From Trileptium ribeirensis (taxonomy: Eukaryota; Nematoda; Enoplea; Enoplida; Thoracostomopsidae), in the NCBI GenBank assembly GCA_030248225.1, contig JASANE010028382.1, positions 49,861 through 113,860 on the forward strand: a stretch of DNA of 64,000 bases, given 5' to 3'. The notes beneath the pieces are model-generated. The model did not search any database, was not told the origin of the DNA, and saw only the letters and a list, made by a program, of their open reading frames with translations. The stretch's first letter is position 1, and the number at the start of each line of letters is the position of its first letter. The position numbers and the translations under genes are program-made. Shown piece after piece: positions 11,625-23,600 of this stretch.

Positions 11625-11700
11625 CGGTTCCAGGGAACCGAGAAACAGCTCACTGATAGCTTACTGGTTTGCATGCAACTGTGTTCGAGTCACGGCGACT
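11625..11700 (+). repeat. tRNA-derived SINE copy, + strand
   Basis: GGTTCCAGGGAACCGAGAAA CAGCTC, followed by TGATAGCTTACTGGTTTGCA and TGTTCGAGTC, aligns with the head of the SINE at 61.5 kb in opposite orientation. The anticodon region is shortened, so this is a relic and not a tRNA gene. Confidence 0.6.
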
Positions 11701-11987
11701 GCTTTAACTTGTCATACGTTGGACGATACACAAGCTAATTGGGGCGTTAAAGGAAAAAGAATTCCTCCTATGACACAAATTGTATAGATATATAGGGTTA
11801 CAATATTTTGCGCCCTTGGCCTATTATTTTGGGTAAATATTTAGTTGTTTTGCTTTCAAACATTAAAATCAAGAGCCAATGATGGTCGTCTACTCTGCTG
11901 AAGAGTGCTTATTTTCGTCCGTGGTACGTAGCGGTTGTTTTCGCCTCAAGCCCTTCCCCTTCAAATGTGTGCCATAAACAGCACTAC

Positions 11988-12165
11988 CCACCCATGTTCA
12001 TAGGCCACCCATATACAGACCCCCAGGTTTTTGGACCATCAACTATACACCACCTATGTTATTGGACCACTAAATTCACATCCACCAGGTTTATGGACAA
12101 CAAACTTCAAAGCCCCCAGGTCCATGGACCATTTTTAGACTCCCAGGTTTATGGACCATTTTGTC
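11988..12165. repeat. Degenerate minisatellite, about 35 bp unit
   Basis: Repeated CCCAGGTTTATGGACCA-like units occur about five times with variable spacers. Inverted echoes (GTGGACCATGAGCC, CGGTCCATGAGCC) follow at 12,215-12,265. No coding. Confidence 0.6.
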
Positions 12166-12438
12166 AGATTAGAAAAATGAAAATGGGTCCGTGAATCTAG
12201 GTTTGGGGTTTGATATAGTGGACCATGAGCCTGAGGGAGGTCAAAATTCAGCGGTCCATGAGCCAAGGCGGTCCGAATGTAGTGATCCCTGAACACAGAT
12301 TGTGTAATCATGTTTATGACCCACTTGTTGGGTTATAAACCTGGTGGAAAGGGGTACGGGCGAAAAGGAGCGCGACGTGTTGCGGACGAAAACGCCAAAA
12401 AGCTGAAGATTTAGACTCTGCAACAGGGTAGGTACACC

Positions 12439-12735
12439 AGTAATAACAGTACGCTGCCACATCGCGCAACTTCATAACACTAAGGTCATACGATCCCATC
12501 TATCATAACTTCAAAGATGCACCAAAGCGAATTTTTTAATTTTATAACTTCTCGGTCATACCCTCATGTGGACCTTAGCATGCCGCAGGCGCGCGTCACC
12601 AGGTGTGTTTGAAGCCCGCTGGACTGGCTGTCTAGTATCTGAAATGATTACTGAGGTCCACCTGGGAACCTGGAACTGACACATGCTAACAGGTCATAAA
12701 GTGCCATGTCCTCATCCTTATATCGAACTTACTCG
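12439..12735 (-). mobile_element. LTR fragment, same family as 54,510-55,090
   Basis: AGTAATAACAGTACGCTGCC...ATCGCGCAACTT.CTAACAC... through TGATTACTGAGGTCC and ACAGGTCATAA runs parallel to the first 280 bases of the LTR at 54,510. Similarity fades after about 12,735, and no primer-binding site or gag lies beside it. It is a truncated or solo LTR, with the transcribed direction on the minus strand by analogy. Confidence 0.65.
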
Positions 12736-13353
12736 GAAGTTGTTTAAATCAACATCGTCAAAGGCTGAACTTATGTATGCTTTCTTAATCATTAGCTATG
12801 TTTGTAGTGGGTTAATGAATATCGTGTGCACTTTGACTCCGTCTCATTCAAATATGGTTCCATTCCAATTCAGTGAATGTAGCACAGGGTCCTGACAGTT
12901 CTTGAGTGTATAATGTCTGACTCTTTGGTCACTAATTTGTTACCCGTCAATTGCAACTTTAACCAATGTATTTCTGTCAGTAAATTGTAACCTACATTTT
13001 TGTCTTTGTGATTTTGAGAGCAATTTTCCTTAACGATTTCGTGGTTGCTCCCGCGATACTTCATTTCTCCATCAGGTTAGTATTAATAGTAAAACATAGA
13101 CGATTGGGCCTGGTATCAATTATGCACAGGCCATAGCGCGCATAGTTTCTGGTCGGTACGGACAAATCACCTAGAACAAGGGTTGGCCTGAACGGGTTTT
13201 TCCGTTTTTTCCTACCCCCCTCGGAAAAAATGGATAAAAACTATTTCAGGATTTTAGAGCCGAAAATAATTGGAAAGCCGTTATGCAACAGAATATTACG
13301 TCCGTGAGGATTATTTACACTCGTTTAAATAGCCTTAACATTTCATGCGTATG
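12736..13353. other. Intergenic, nothing recognised
   Basis: AT-rich sequence. It may include the decayed rest of the LTR. No supported gene. Confidence 0.4.
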
Positions 13354-13460
13354 CAGGGGCGGATTTAGGGGTGGATTGGGTGGCTAGCCACCCCCTCCCT
13401 TGCAAAGCCAAAAATTTTTTTCCCATATTTGTTATACCGATGAAATACATAATAGTGTGG
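13354..13460 (+). mobile_element. hAT-like terminal fragment (copy 1)
   Basis: CAGGGGCGGATTTAGGGGTG is a typical hAT terminal inverted repeat. It is followed by GGTGGCTAGCCACCCCCTCC and TTTGTTATACCGATGAAATA. The same 105 bp recurs at 14,264-14,365 in the same orientation. No partner end with an 8 bp duplication was found. Confidence 0.55.
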
Positions 13461-13721
13461 GTACCCTGTAAATCTGTACTAGGAATTTATATGTGGATGT
13501 CAGCGTGATTTTCAAATCCTTTCATCAACACGTGATCGATTGCGAAATTGTATCAACTTCTACAGTTCGTAGATGTGTGTTTTTGCTGCAAATTACGCTG
13601 TCACCGGCACACTCGGGTCTTCCATTCCACCTGTACCTCCGACAGTTTCAAAGAAGCTCTTTGTTTTTCCATAACAAATAACAAAATCCGATCACAAACA
13701 ATGCAAGGCATCCGTCTATAT

Positions 13722-14156
13722 ACTAGGTGCGGCCATTTTTTCCTATGTATAACTATATGCTGCTAGGTCTCGCATCAGAGCAATGGGTCATACGTTGTTT
13801 TTCATTGTACTAGGTGCGGCCATTTTTTCCTATGTATAACTATATGCTGCTAGGTGTCGCATCAGAGCAATGGGTCATACGTTGTTTTTCATTGTACTAG
13901 GTGCGGCAATTTTTTCCTATGTATAACTATATGCTGCTAGGTGTCGCATCAGAGCAATGGGTCATACGTTGTTTTTCATTGTACTAGGTGCGGCCATTTT
14001 TTCCTATGTATAACTATATGCTGCTAGGTGTCGCATCAGAGCAATGGGTCATACGTTGTTTTTCATTGTACTAGGTGCGGCCATTTTTTCCTATGTATAA
14101 CTATATGCTGCTATGTGTCGCATCAGAGCAATGGGTCATACGTTGTTTTTCATTGA
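13722..14156. repeat. Tandem array, 5 copies of an 87 bp unit
   Basis: Units start with ACTAGGTGCGGCCATTTTTT at 13,722, 13,809, 13,896, 13,983 and 14,070, exactly 87 bp apart, with only a few substitutions. The array lies between two direct copies of a hAT-like end. It has no coding sequence. Confidence 0.95.
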
Positions 14157-14263
14157 AGACGGTGCCAAAGAAAGCCATCTTAAATGCATAGCCTGTGCTG
14201 TCTATAAGAATGATTTAGTCAATTGAGATAATTTGCCAACAGTCGCCGACAATATTAAGAATA

Positions 14264-14365
14264 CACGGGCGGATTTAGGGGGTAGATTCGGTGGCTAGCC
14301 AGCCCCCTCCCTTGCAACACTAAAAATATTGTTCCATATTTGTTATACCGATGAAATACGTAATC
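14264..14365 (+). mobile_element. hAT-like terminal fragment (copy 2)
   Basis: CACGGGCGGATTTAGGGGGT, GGTGGCTAGCCAGCCCCCTC and TTTGTTATACCGATGAAATA repeat the fragment at 13,354-13,460 in direct orientation, 910 bp away. Confidence 0.55.
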
Positions 14366-15773
14366 TATTATATATATATATAAGAGGAGATGGATTTTTG
14401 TCTGTTTATCATATTTCTGAATGTTTGTCTTTGAACTCTTTCAAAAGTATTATAGATACAGCCTCAACCCATATATATATATATTCTGAATCAACAAAGT
14501 CCAACTTAGGCTAGAAACATATTATTTCTAAACGTACAGGGGTTATAGTTTGAGAGTTAGCTAATTACGTATTAGCTTAAGTACTGAGTTAATTGGTGCA
14601 CTTTTGGATGTCTGTAGTCGGTCAGTGGGTGACGCTTCAGCAGGAGGGCCGTGTTCTATTCCACTGCTATTCCGCAAGAGGACCATGTTCTATTCCACCG
14701 TTATGCAAGTGTTTTTTCATTAGCCTCTAATGTTTTTATGGTCTTCATATGCCATAGTGTAGTGAATGAAAAGAATGAGTGCTGTGCTATGTGAAGAAGA
14801 TAAGTAACACCCCCTTAGATCGTTTTTATCCTTCGCTGCTCACGTTTCTCCGCCTTTTGGTGTAGTAGTGGCTACCAGATATAAGGACCGACGTCGCCCA
14901 AACGTACTGCAACACAGTCTTTCTGCGTAGTTTCAAGACGCTAGAGCTACTTTTGTTTGTGATTCAGGCCGAATATCCAAGGTTTGAAGGTACGGCTGAA
15001 TTACAAAAATATCAGTATTTGAGATTACGTTTATTATACGTAGACTTGCCCAATGTTTAAATCTTATTTTAGATTGCGTCGAAAGCGCATAGTGTCCGGT
15101 CCTTGTCATTGATGCGAGGACGTGGGATCGACATTGGCACTTAAATTCATAACTGCCTTTAACAAATCCATGTCATGATTGGCTGAGTTGAGAGCACCGC
15201 TTTAAATATCAATTCACAAACGTCGTTGAGCTGTCCGAATCTCACATTATACCGCGCAGACTACATTCGGACATTATATTTACGGAGGGACGTGCGAGAA
15301 AGAAGGCAATACTAAAAAACTACAAACATTTTTTACAGTAGTGTGTAGCAAAATTATCACCTGTCAAGAGAACACATCGTAGGTCATAATGTGTGTATTA
15401 AGCGAATGATTATTGCGTGCTTTGTGAAAAGAAACAGAGTTTATATGGTTTGTCTGTATGTAAGTTCTCTATACTATCGCCTAAACGAAAGCCGGGTATT
15501 GGTTCATAATGATAACAACGACTTACGGCTTGATTACAGATGATAGCCAAAATTATTCCGTTCTTCTGATTTGTCTATTAAGTTCTTTGAATTTGGGAAA
15601 TTCGGACATTTCGAACCGTCACCTTCGCAAAAAACTCACATTGGTGATGCTAATCAATTCGCCAGGCTCCTATGCCGCAAAGTTTTTCCACGCCCTGGCG
15701 ACACCAGGCCAGCTAGTTATGTTTTATTATTACAAGTAGTAGGTAGTAATTATAGGCATATCAGCTCATATGA
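14366..15773. other. Intergenic, nothing recognised
   Basis: Short (TA)n tracts near 14,370 and 14,473. No supported gene or repeat. Confidence 0.4.
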
Positions 15774-15984
15774 CCCTGTCAACTTTAGGGGCCGGACGTT
15801 ATAACGTTAGAAAAAAGAACAGCTTAGAACGGGGGGTTCGGGGGCGGCAGCCCCCCACTTACGGTTAGGCTTAGTTACATGGCTCATATAGGGACCTTAG
15901 CTTAGCCTAAGACTAAGGCTTAGGCTTAGTATGTCGAGAACGGCATGGCACGCATTATACTTCGGCCACTAAAGTTGACATGGG
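15774..15984 (+). mobile_element. 212 bp MITE, copy 1
   Basis: The left end is CCCTGTCAACTTTAGGGGCC. The right end read inward is CCCATGTCAACTTTAGTGGC. The interior has a GC-rich block (GGGGGGTTCGGGGGCGGCAG) and palindromic TTAGCTTAGCCTAAGACTAA. A second full copy in opposite orientation lies at 18,521-18,733. No open reading frame and no clear target duplication. Confidence 0.7.
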
Positions 15985-18520
15985 CCGGCATATATATTTA
16001 TAGGTATTTTTAGATTCAGTAAAAGCCATTGACATACATACCACCTATTGCATGTAAATCTAAAAAATATTTATTATTGTTAATATACCTAATCTGTTTC
16101 ATAAAAAATGCATATGCCGATAGGTCGAAAAGTTTCTGTAATAGCCAGCCCCTTTCAAAAATCCAAGATCCACCCCTGGTATGATTTATATGGCAGAAAT
16201 GGTATAACTGTATCTTCCAAGCATCGACTAAATTTATAATCTTAGCATAAGCATAGCTTGCTTCCTCCACCGCATCAGAAACTTTTGCTCGATGTTAAAT
16301 TTAAAATAAATAAGTTCTGTACTGAATGGAGCAATGGGATTTGTATTGAGCATATAAAAGCAGTAAACTAGGCAGACACAGGCCACGTACACATGCTGAC
16401 AGGAGGATATGCGACGAGGGTTGGTTACCCATAACATTAGCTAAAAAACCAGAGACCAAGGGATTACTGCCCTTGGTGGCTGGCCACCATCCCGCTATCC
16501 ATGCCGGTCCGTTTACCTGCTGAGGTAGAAAAACCCACCGGCAATTACGCCATGTTTACCACGACGGGTTTTAAACTAAATAGCTCGATAGTTGGATCGT
16601 AGACTTATTAAATTACATACTCTATTGTATTAATGCGCTTCCAGCATCACTTGGACGTCGGGCAGTTTGACACCAGTAAGTCTACACAATGCTAAAAATT
16701 TTAATCACATTTGACAATTTTAATTGTTTTTCAACTTCTTTTTCCGTGCTACTTTCCATTTATATGCATTTTTCAACAAACATCGCCTTTATTTCAGTAG
16801 CCGATGCTTATCTACTGTCATAGACCTCAATTAACAACCATAAACTTTATATTTGTCTAATTGCGGTGCATTGGCGTTTAATAAAGGAATTCCACCGCAG
16901 GTTCTGTGTCCACCGGCGCGACCTTTGAATTATTATTAAATACATGAAGACGTGAGAGATGCTTTGCAGTATATAGATATACCAGAAGCGTTTTATCATG
17001 TTATCCCGCAAATACCAAGCTGGAAAATATGGGTTTGCGGTTGCCTATGAAGTTCGTGCACAATTAATTCGAACCTAATAATTATACGTACTCCTCCTAT
17101 CGATATAGCCACCGTGTGGTTTTTACATAACCCTACCTTTCGAAAGATTCAAGCGCCGCTGCACTGTGCGGTTGCAAATACTATGTGACAGCACTGCAGT
17201 TTTGGCCTTTTTCAGTAATTAAGGCATTAATGATCAACAACGGTATTCAATTTCGCAGAAAACTGTGTTTACTCCTATTTTTCGCAGAATAGTAAAGCTT
17301 TGAACTTTTTCTGTTTTTTCCATTTTTTTTGGAAAACCCGGATTTTTCCCTTTTTCGATATTTTTTCGAAAAAAACCAACTTTGCCTAGAACATATAACG
17401 CTACCAGAGTGATTAACACTGGACGCGGTGATTGATTTTTTTAGATACTATTTCAAAATATTTACACTGCAAGGACGCGGGTAGAAACTGTAATACGGAG
17501 GGCTAGCAATAATAGGACGCATTAATAACATGTGATACGATATCAACGGGACTATATACTACTAAATGTCATTCCAGCATTTGGTTTGCGAATGGACAAA
17601 GAACGACTACGATCATATAGAATATGGCACCGCAGAAACATTCATTTTCGTGACCTTCAATTTTGGCGATAGATATACTCTGGTATGGATTCAGAATTGT
17701 GCTCTGGTGTGCTTCCAAATTTTGTAACGCGCGACGCCACCATTTTTCTAAGAAAATTTAGGTCCACTTCGAAGTAGTATGTTCACATGTTTGTGGAACA
17801 CTCTGGAAGTAGCTCCGTTCTGACGGACACATTTAAACAAGGGACCAGGCTACTAAAACACAATAATATTGAATTAGTATATATATATATATATGCTCGA
17901 TAAGCATCCTTGTGTGAATTTATAATACGACAAATGGTACAAATCAGAGAATTGCACGCTATTAATTACACTTTATCAGTGGATCGCGTTCCTCGAGATA
18001 ATTCAAAATTCCTGTTAGACCTAGGTAGTCGACCAAGAATTTGACCTCTTTTCTATATAGGTAAACCCAAGATTAGCGCTCATTACTAACGATCTTAGTG
18101 CCTGACCGATTATGTACGATATATAACCGATTCCATATTTTGCTCGCCGGACAGCAATAAAGCTATGCATTGAACAGGGTAGGTTGCTCCCGTTTTAGTA
18201 TACACTCTATAAAGTATATCCATTTTATAATCGCTTGACACAGTTGTACCTGTTTGCCAGATTTGTAATATTTTCTAGACTAGACTAGACGCGTGCGCAA
18301 CTGGCAAAATCAATTCTAGATTAGTTCGCATTTGTACTATCATTCGGGGTTCACAGACACGGAAACATAATGCTATACCGGTATATACTTATAGAGGATA
18401 TTTCCCTGTTCTCTAAATAAGTTATAAATTGCGCAAGTTCGTAGCGTTATCACCGAAAGCAAAACTAATTATGGTAGCATCGCTCCCGTCCCTGAAATCT
18501 TCGTGCTTCAGATTCCACGG
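15985..18520. other. Intergenic; isolated hAT-like end at 16,163-16,178 and (TA)n at 17,878-17,893
   Basis: On the minus strand, CAGGGGTGGATCTTGG at 16,163-16,178 looks like a hAT terminus entering leftward sequence. Its outer 8 bases (GTATGATT) do not match those of the end at 13,354. Nothing else is supported. Confidence 0.4.
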
Positions 18521-18733
18521 CCAATGTAACTTTTGGGGGCGAAAGTGAAATGCATGCTGAGCCGTTTTCGATTACCAAGCTTAACTCTCTAGTCTTAGCG
18601 TAAAAAGGTCTCCATATGAGCCAGGTACTAAGCCTAAGACTAAGTTGGGGGAGAGGTTGTGGTCGCCGAACCTCCGCTCTACGTTGTTCTTTTTCCTAAC
18701 GTGATAACGCTCGGCACCTAAAAGTGACATGGG
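18521..18733 (-). mobile_element. 212 bp MITE, copy 2 (inverted)
   Basis: CCAATGTAACTTTTGGGGGC at the left and, read inward from the right, CCCATGTCACTTTTAGGTGC. The interior matches copy 1 in reverse complement, including GTTAGGAAAAAGAACA and ACTTAGTCTTAGGCTTAGTA. Confidence 0.7.
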
Positions 18734-18781
18734 CTCTTGCCACATTACCTCATTTAATAACGATCACCTAAGTCTGGTTCA

Positions 18782-19044
18782 GTGGCGGCGTGGCCGAGTG
18801 GTTAGAGCGCCTGCTTCATAATCGTGAAGTCGGGAGTTCGAATCCAGTGGTCGCGCTAATCTCCTTGGGCAAGGGACTCAGCCACAATTGCTTCGCAGTA
18901 GCTATGCGTTAAACAGGTACTAGACTTTGGTCTAGGCGGATAAGATGATGGGTGGTGTAATGGGCAATCATCACGGCCAGCCTCCACACAATGCTTCGGC
19001 ATAACAACCCGGATTGTCACCTAGTGCCAATTGCATCTTTATCC
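18782..19044 (+). mobile_element. tRNA-derived SINE with 12 bp target-site duplication
   Basis: The head GGCGGCGTGGCCGAGTGGTT AGAGCGCC...GGGAGTTCGAATCC has A- and B-box RNA polymerase III promoter elements. The anticodon stem-loop is imperfect, so it is a tRNA-like head rather than a tRNA gene. The body includes CTTGGGCAAGGGACTCA, a motif common in animal SINE cores. The element is flanked by perfect direct repeats AAGTCTGGTTCA at 18,770-18,781 and 19,045-19,056. This shows target-primed insertion and a relatively young copy. The 3' tail is not poly(A). Confidence 0.85.
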
Positions 19045-19056
19045 AAGTCTGGTTCA

Positions 19057-20065
19057 AATTATGCCTTTACATGCCAGCTCTTCCAAGATCTTTAACCGCG
19101 GGTGTAGAAAATTTTTCATCTCCTAAATCTCCAAGGCCTATAATGGATCTTCGATTACCTAAAATAGTTTCGCCTTTGCGTAACATCCCTAAGAATTTGT
19201 ACCATTGAGAGCAAGTTGGCACCAATGGTGCAGTGGTATAGCCTGAACCAGTCAATTTTATATTTATCGTTTGGAAGTTAAGTCCACCGTCTACTCGTGA
19301 TATTTAATCTCATCCGGTCACATATGTATCCGTTATAATATTTGGCGAAGATTTTTTTGACTGGAGCATTGCTTCACTCCGTGAAACACGATGTCGCCAC
19401 TAAACCTATATTATCTTATAGTTCTCGTAAAATTGATAGTTTTGCAAGTGAACATCTACCAATAAGTTAGTTCACAATTATTGTCTCGATTCGCTCCCAT
19501 CAAAATGGGACTGACTTTTTCGACACTGGGCCGGCGCCTCAGTCCTATTCATAATTTGTACCTAAGTTTGCTATTTTTACACAGCCAATATGTACACCCT
19601 TACTCGAGCCAATCTTAGTACATATGATACTATTCCCTAAATATAAGTTCATAAAACGGTCAACGAATGAACTAAAATTTTTATTCATGATGCGTTCAAA
19701 ATCGTTGCGGTAATTTTTTGCCAACGCCGAATCATCGCCTCAGCTTTTCAATTTGGTTCGGGTTATTACCACAGCGTGCAGTTGGTAAGCAAAGTAAATT
19801 TGGGATTACATGAAGAAAAGATCTACTGTTTAGTTTCTTTTACAACGCGAAGACGCGGCGGTTGAAACAAATGATTAGGATCTCTTTTTGTAACCGAGAA
19901 AACGTAAGCGCTAAGCTGTGAGACTTGCACAAGTGCTACGAAAATTACGGACTTTTCTCAATGAATAATTTTAAGTTTTCTCAATAATATGTTGCTAAAT
20001 CATCGCATTTTCGGCCATACTGTGTAAGTCAAAATTGAATGAGAAAATTCCTCAATGAAATTTTT
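19057..20065. other. Intergenic, nothing recognised
   Basis: AT-rich, no supported gene or repeat. Confidence 0.4.
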
Positions 20066-20613
20066 GGGGTGTCTCAGTCCTGAACGCCATCGAGAAAACT
20101 AGGATGCTACCAAAAGATTTACCTAAAATAAGTTCATCGTTGAACAAGTATATACTTTTCTGTGTTTCTATAGTTTGTGTTTGTAAAAAAAATTGCTAAT
20201 GTGATTTTGGGGTGTCTCAGTCCTGAACGCCATCGAGAAAACTAGGATGCTACCAAAACCTAAAATAAGTTCATCGCTGAACAAGTACTTTTCTGTGTTT
20301 CTATAGTTTGTATTTGTAAAAAAATCGCTAATGTGATTTTTGGGGTATCTCAGACCTGAACGCCATCGAGAAAACTGGGATGCTACCAAAAGATTTACCT
20401 AAAATAAGTTCATCGCTGAACAAGTACTTTTCTGTGTTTCTATAGTTTGTGTTTGTAAAAAAATCGCTAATGTAATTTTTGGGGTATCTCAGTCCTGAAC
20501 GCCATCGAGAAAACTAGGATGCTACCAAAAGATTTACCTAAAATAAGTTCATCGCTGAACAAGTACTTTTCTGTGTTTCTATAGTTTGTGTTTGTAAAAA
20601 AATCGCTAATGTA
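20066..20613. repeat. Tandem array, 4 copies of a 133-143 bp unit
   Basis: Units begin GGGGTGTCTCAG(TCC)TGAAC at 20,066, 20,209, 20,342 and 20,481, and each ends near TTTGTAAAAAAATCGCTAAT. Length varies because GATTTA (around CAAAAGATTTACC) and TATA are missing from some copies. Minus-strand open frames here are periodic artefacts. Confidence 0.92.
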
Positions 20614-23600
20614 GTAATATTTCAAGAGCTAATTGTGCCTTGTATCCGGTAAGGAAGTAAGTTAGACTCCTACGATGCTGCTTGACTCATATCTTAGTCT
20701 GTTATCGCAGAGCGTTATCCAAGACAGCTCAGTGTATTTTTAGAGACGTTGCTACGTACGTCATAATATTTTGCTATAGTTTCGTGTCATTTCCTATCAT
20801 TTTCGATCGATTCGTAAAAGCCTGATCTCGCTGGTAACAACATTTTGATGAAAGCTATTATACCAATAGTACAGTCCTTTAGATCTTTGCCCTAAACTCT
20901 GGGGGAATTGTTCTAAGCTTTTTTAAACGTCAACCTAACACTAACTTGAGTACCGGTTTATGTGGGGGCGCTATATGTCACATTCAGCGACCTGCTGCTT
21001 AACCAGATTTAGCATTTAAAAATATCTAACTTTTATGGTAGCTTTATCACCGAAGCGTACATTAAGCTATGGGTGCGCATTCCGGGCCTATACTTAAGGT
21101 GCAAAGCGTATCTAAACTTGGCTCAAGTTTTCACAATTTCCATGTTTATTTGTCAGATTCCAAAAATTATGTTGATAATCTTAACATTCTGTGTCATCCT
21201 CGATTCTACCTTCGTTTTGTGATCAGCCCCGCCACGCCTCTAGCCTGGTTCCTTACTTCGCCCTAAAATCCACATCTTCCGAACCATTCAATTCTCTTGT
21301 TTGTTCGTTACCCGACGCGTTTTCCATATATATTGTTATTGGCTATTATGTGCTGTTCGTGCGCATATGTTGCCATTATGTATTTATTACACCAACCCTC
21401 ATATTTTTTGACATCTAACGAGCACTGGTCTTACTTGTACAGGCTGGAGCGAACAACTCGTCGTACCAGTGACAGGCTATGAATATGTATGAAAAGATAG
21501 AGAATGTTATGAATCCGAATCTGTGAAAGCCCTACGAAAGCCTAAAGGGCAATGCTTGAAAAATAAAGAAAAAGTCAAAACACAACGATCAAATCACCGT
21601 GGGAATATTTAAGGGTATTGCTCTTGCTCGATCAGAGGTCGAAATTTTTTCAGATCGATCCTGTAAACGTGGAGTCGCTTGCTAAGCGATGTGTTTTCTC
21701 TTTAACCCGAGTATCTTTTCGTGCAAGCTGAAATTTTGGTTGAAGTTAACCCATATTAATATCATCTGCCTCGAAAGAAAATTATACTTTACTGCTTGTG
21801 CGCCGTTTCTTAAGGGTACGCCAACTGTTACATAGTTACGGATAATATTAATTTCCTCAAATAAAGACTACACTTGACAGCAATTTTGACGCTTAACTGG
21901 TTTGCGATTCGACAAATATGCGAGCAATTTTACAAATTGAGGCGTTGTTCTAACCTATAACTGTATGACAGATACACCTAAATCAATTTTGAGTTAGAAC
22001 TTCTTAACAAATTTGTCCTTAATTATTCTAGGAAATTTGGATGCACAATGACAAAAGTTCAGTACCGAAAACAAACATGGTTCACGCCCATTTATACTCC
22101 TGGTGGTTCATCAAAACTTCACTAGTTCACCCAACCAGTACATACATATATGTGTGTGTTGATATTTTATATAAGCTAAGCCGCCAATATAGGGCTCATA
22201 TAAATATGCCGGTAAAGAACTTCTGTAACTCTGGGAGGCACTGCGACACATTTTATGTCCTCATAATGTTTGGATTTGTTCAGATGTTCCCTTGGTCCTG
22301 CTTTAAAGGCGTGGTTTGCACCTTTAAGGCTATACCTTCGGTCGTAGGGAATGACATGATAATCAACAGGCAATTCCTGTTGATCGCAAGTTCTTGCCTA
22401 TTTTCACAAGATCTGGTGACTTCCTCATCTCGAAGCTAGGAGACTGCATTGACCTTTTATGTTTTCCAACGTCGAAGCAATGACAAACCACTTTTAATTG
22501 TCAATGTTAGCAGCCTATAGCTTACCGAAAGGCGAACATGCTTGGATTAGTTATCCAAAATGTGAACCACTGAGAAGTGATCATTTTATTCTCATTTATG
22601 TATTTGCCAAGAAGTCACCTAATGATGTAGGTGGAACACCGGAGCATTTGGAAGCATCCGGACGCATGCTTTGCGCATCACATTCCTGTTAACATGATCA
22701 CCGATTTAATAGGTCACAAGACTAAATAGCGTTATAATTCAGTTAGTTCGGATTTGCCGTTTTGTGAGTGGGGGCAAGGTTATATGATAAAATTTCATGA
22801 GCAAGTCAGAACTGTTTTCAACCAACGATTCTACGAGCATTTACTGCTTCCAACAGTACAATTTAGTCTATGTACCTAAGCTATTGTTTAGCTTTGTACC
22901 ACTAATCGGTAGACCTATTACCATCATAACGCTGCCTGAATACGCCGCTACTGTATATATACATAAATTAGCATATGAAAAGAGCACAGGAAAAATAAAA
23001 GCCATGACAAATGCAATAAAGCCAAAACAGAAAGTCATAAAGACTTTTATTCAGAAGCGTTATTTCTAAAGCTCAACAGTTATCAATCTTATAATTTTTC
23101 TCCGTATATGAGCTTTGGACAGGGGCTGATCCTTCTCTCGAAAGCCTTGCATTTAACTCAGCTTAGTCCTCATGTATGGAAATAAAGCACATGCATAGGT
23201 ATAGCCCAGCGAATAAATAAAATACAATAAAAATCATACACAATGGACAAACTCGAGGTGGCTCTATTCAAAAGTTTAGTAGTTTTATGCGTCATTTACC
23301 ATAAGATGCGTGCGCTTGGTCCTACTTATGTCACGATTTCAAATGGGCTAGCTACCATGTCACGCATACAGCCCAGCTCGACTATTAAAATTTTGAATAG
23401 CCTAGCTAGGCTATGCATTTGTCATCGAGTGTCGAGCCGGACTGTGTTTTATCACGTGGCGTTCAGCTGAGCCTTTTAACTTAAGCCAGTCACTGTTTAG
23501 TCCGCGAATATTACGTTTTATTATACGTATCTAAATAATGCCCAAAAGCGGCATACAGCTTAAAATCTTAATTGTATATATAATTAATTAAAATTAATGT

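Noticed and set aside
13354..16178. Single hAT element from 13,354 to 16,178
   Set aside because: The outer 8 bases (TGCGTATG versus GTATGATT) are not a target duplication and no transposase is seen between.
18787..18857. tRNA gene
   Set aside because: A and B boxes are present, but the anticodon stem-loop does not fold properly and the sequence continues into a SINE body flanked by a target duplication.
22041..22439. 132-codon + frame as a gene
   Set aside because: No similarity, and a more protein-like frame lies on the opposite strand; neither has splice or start support.
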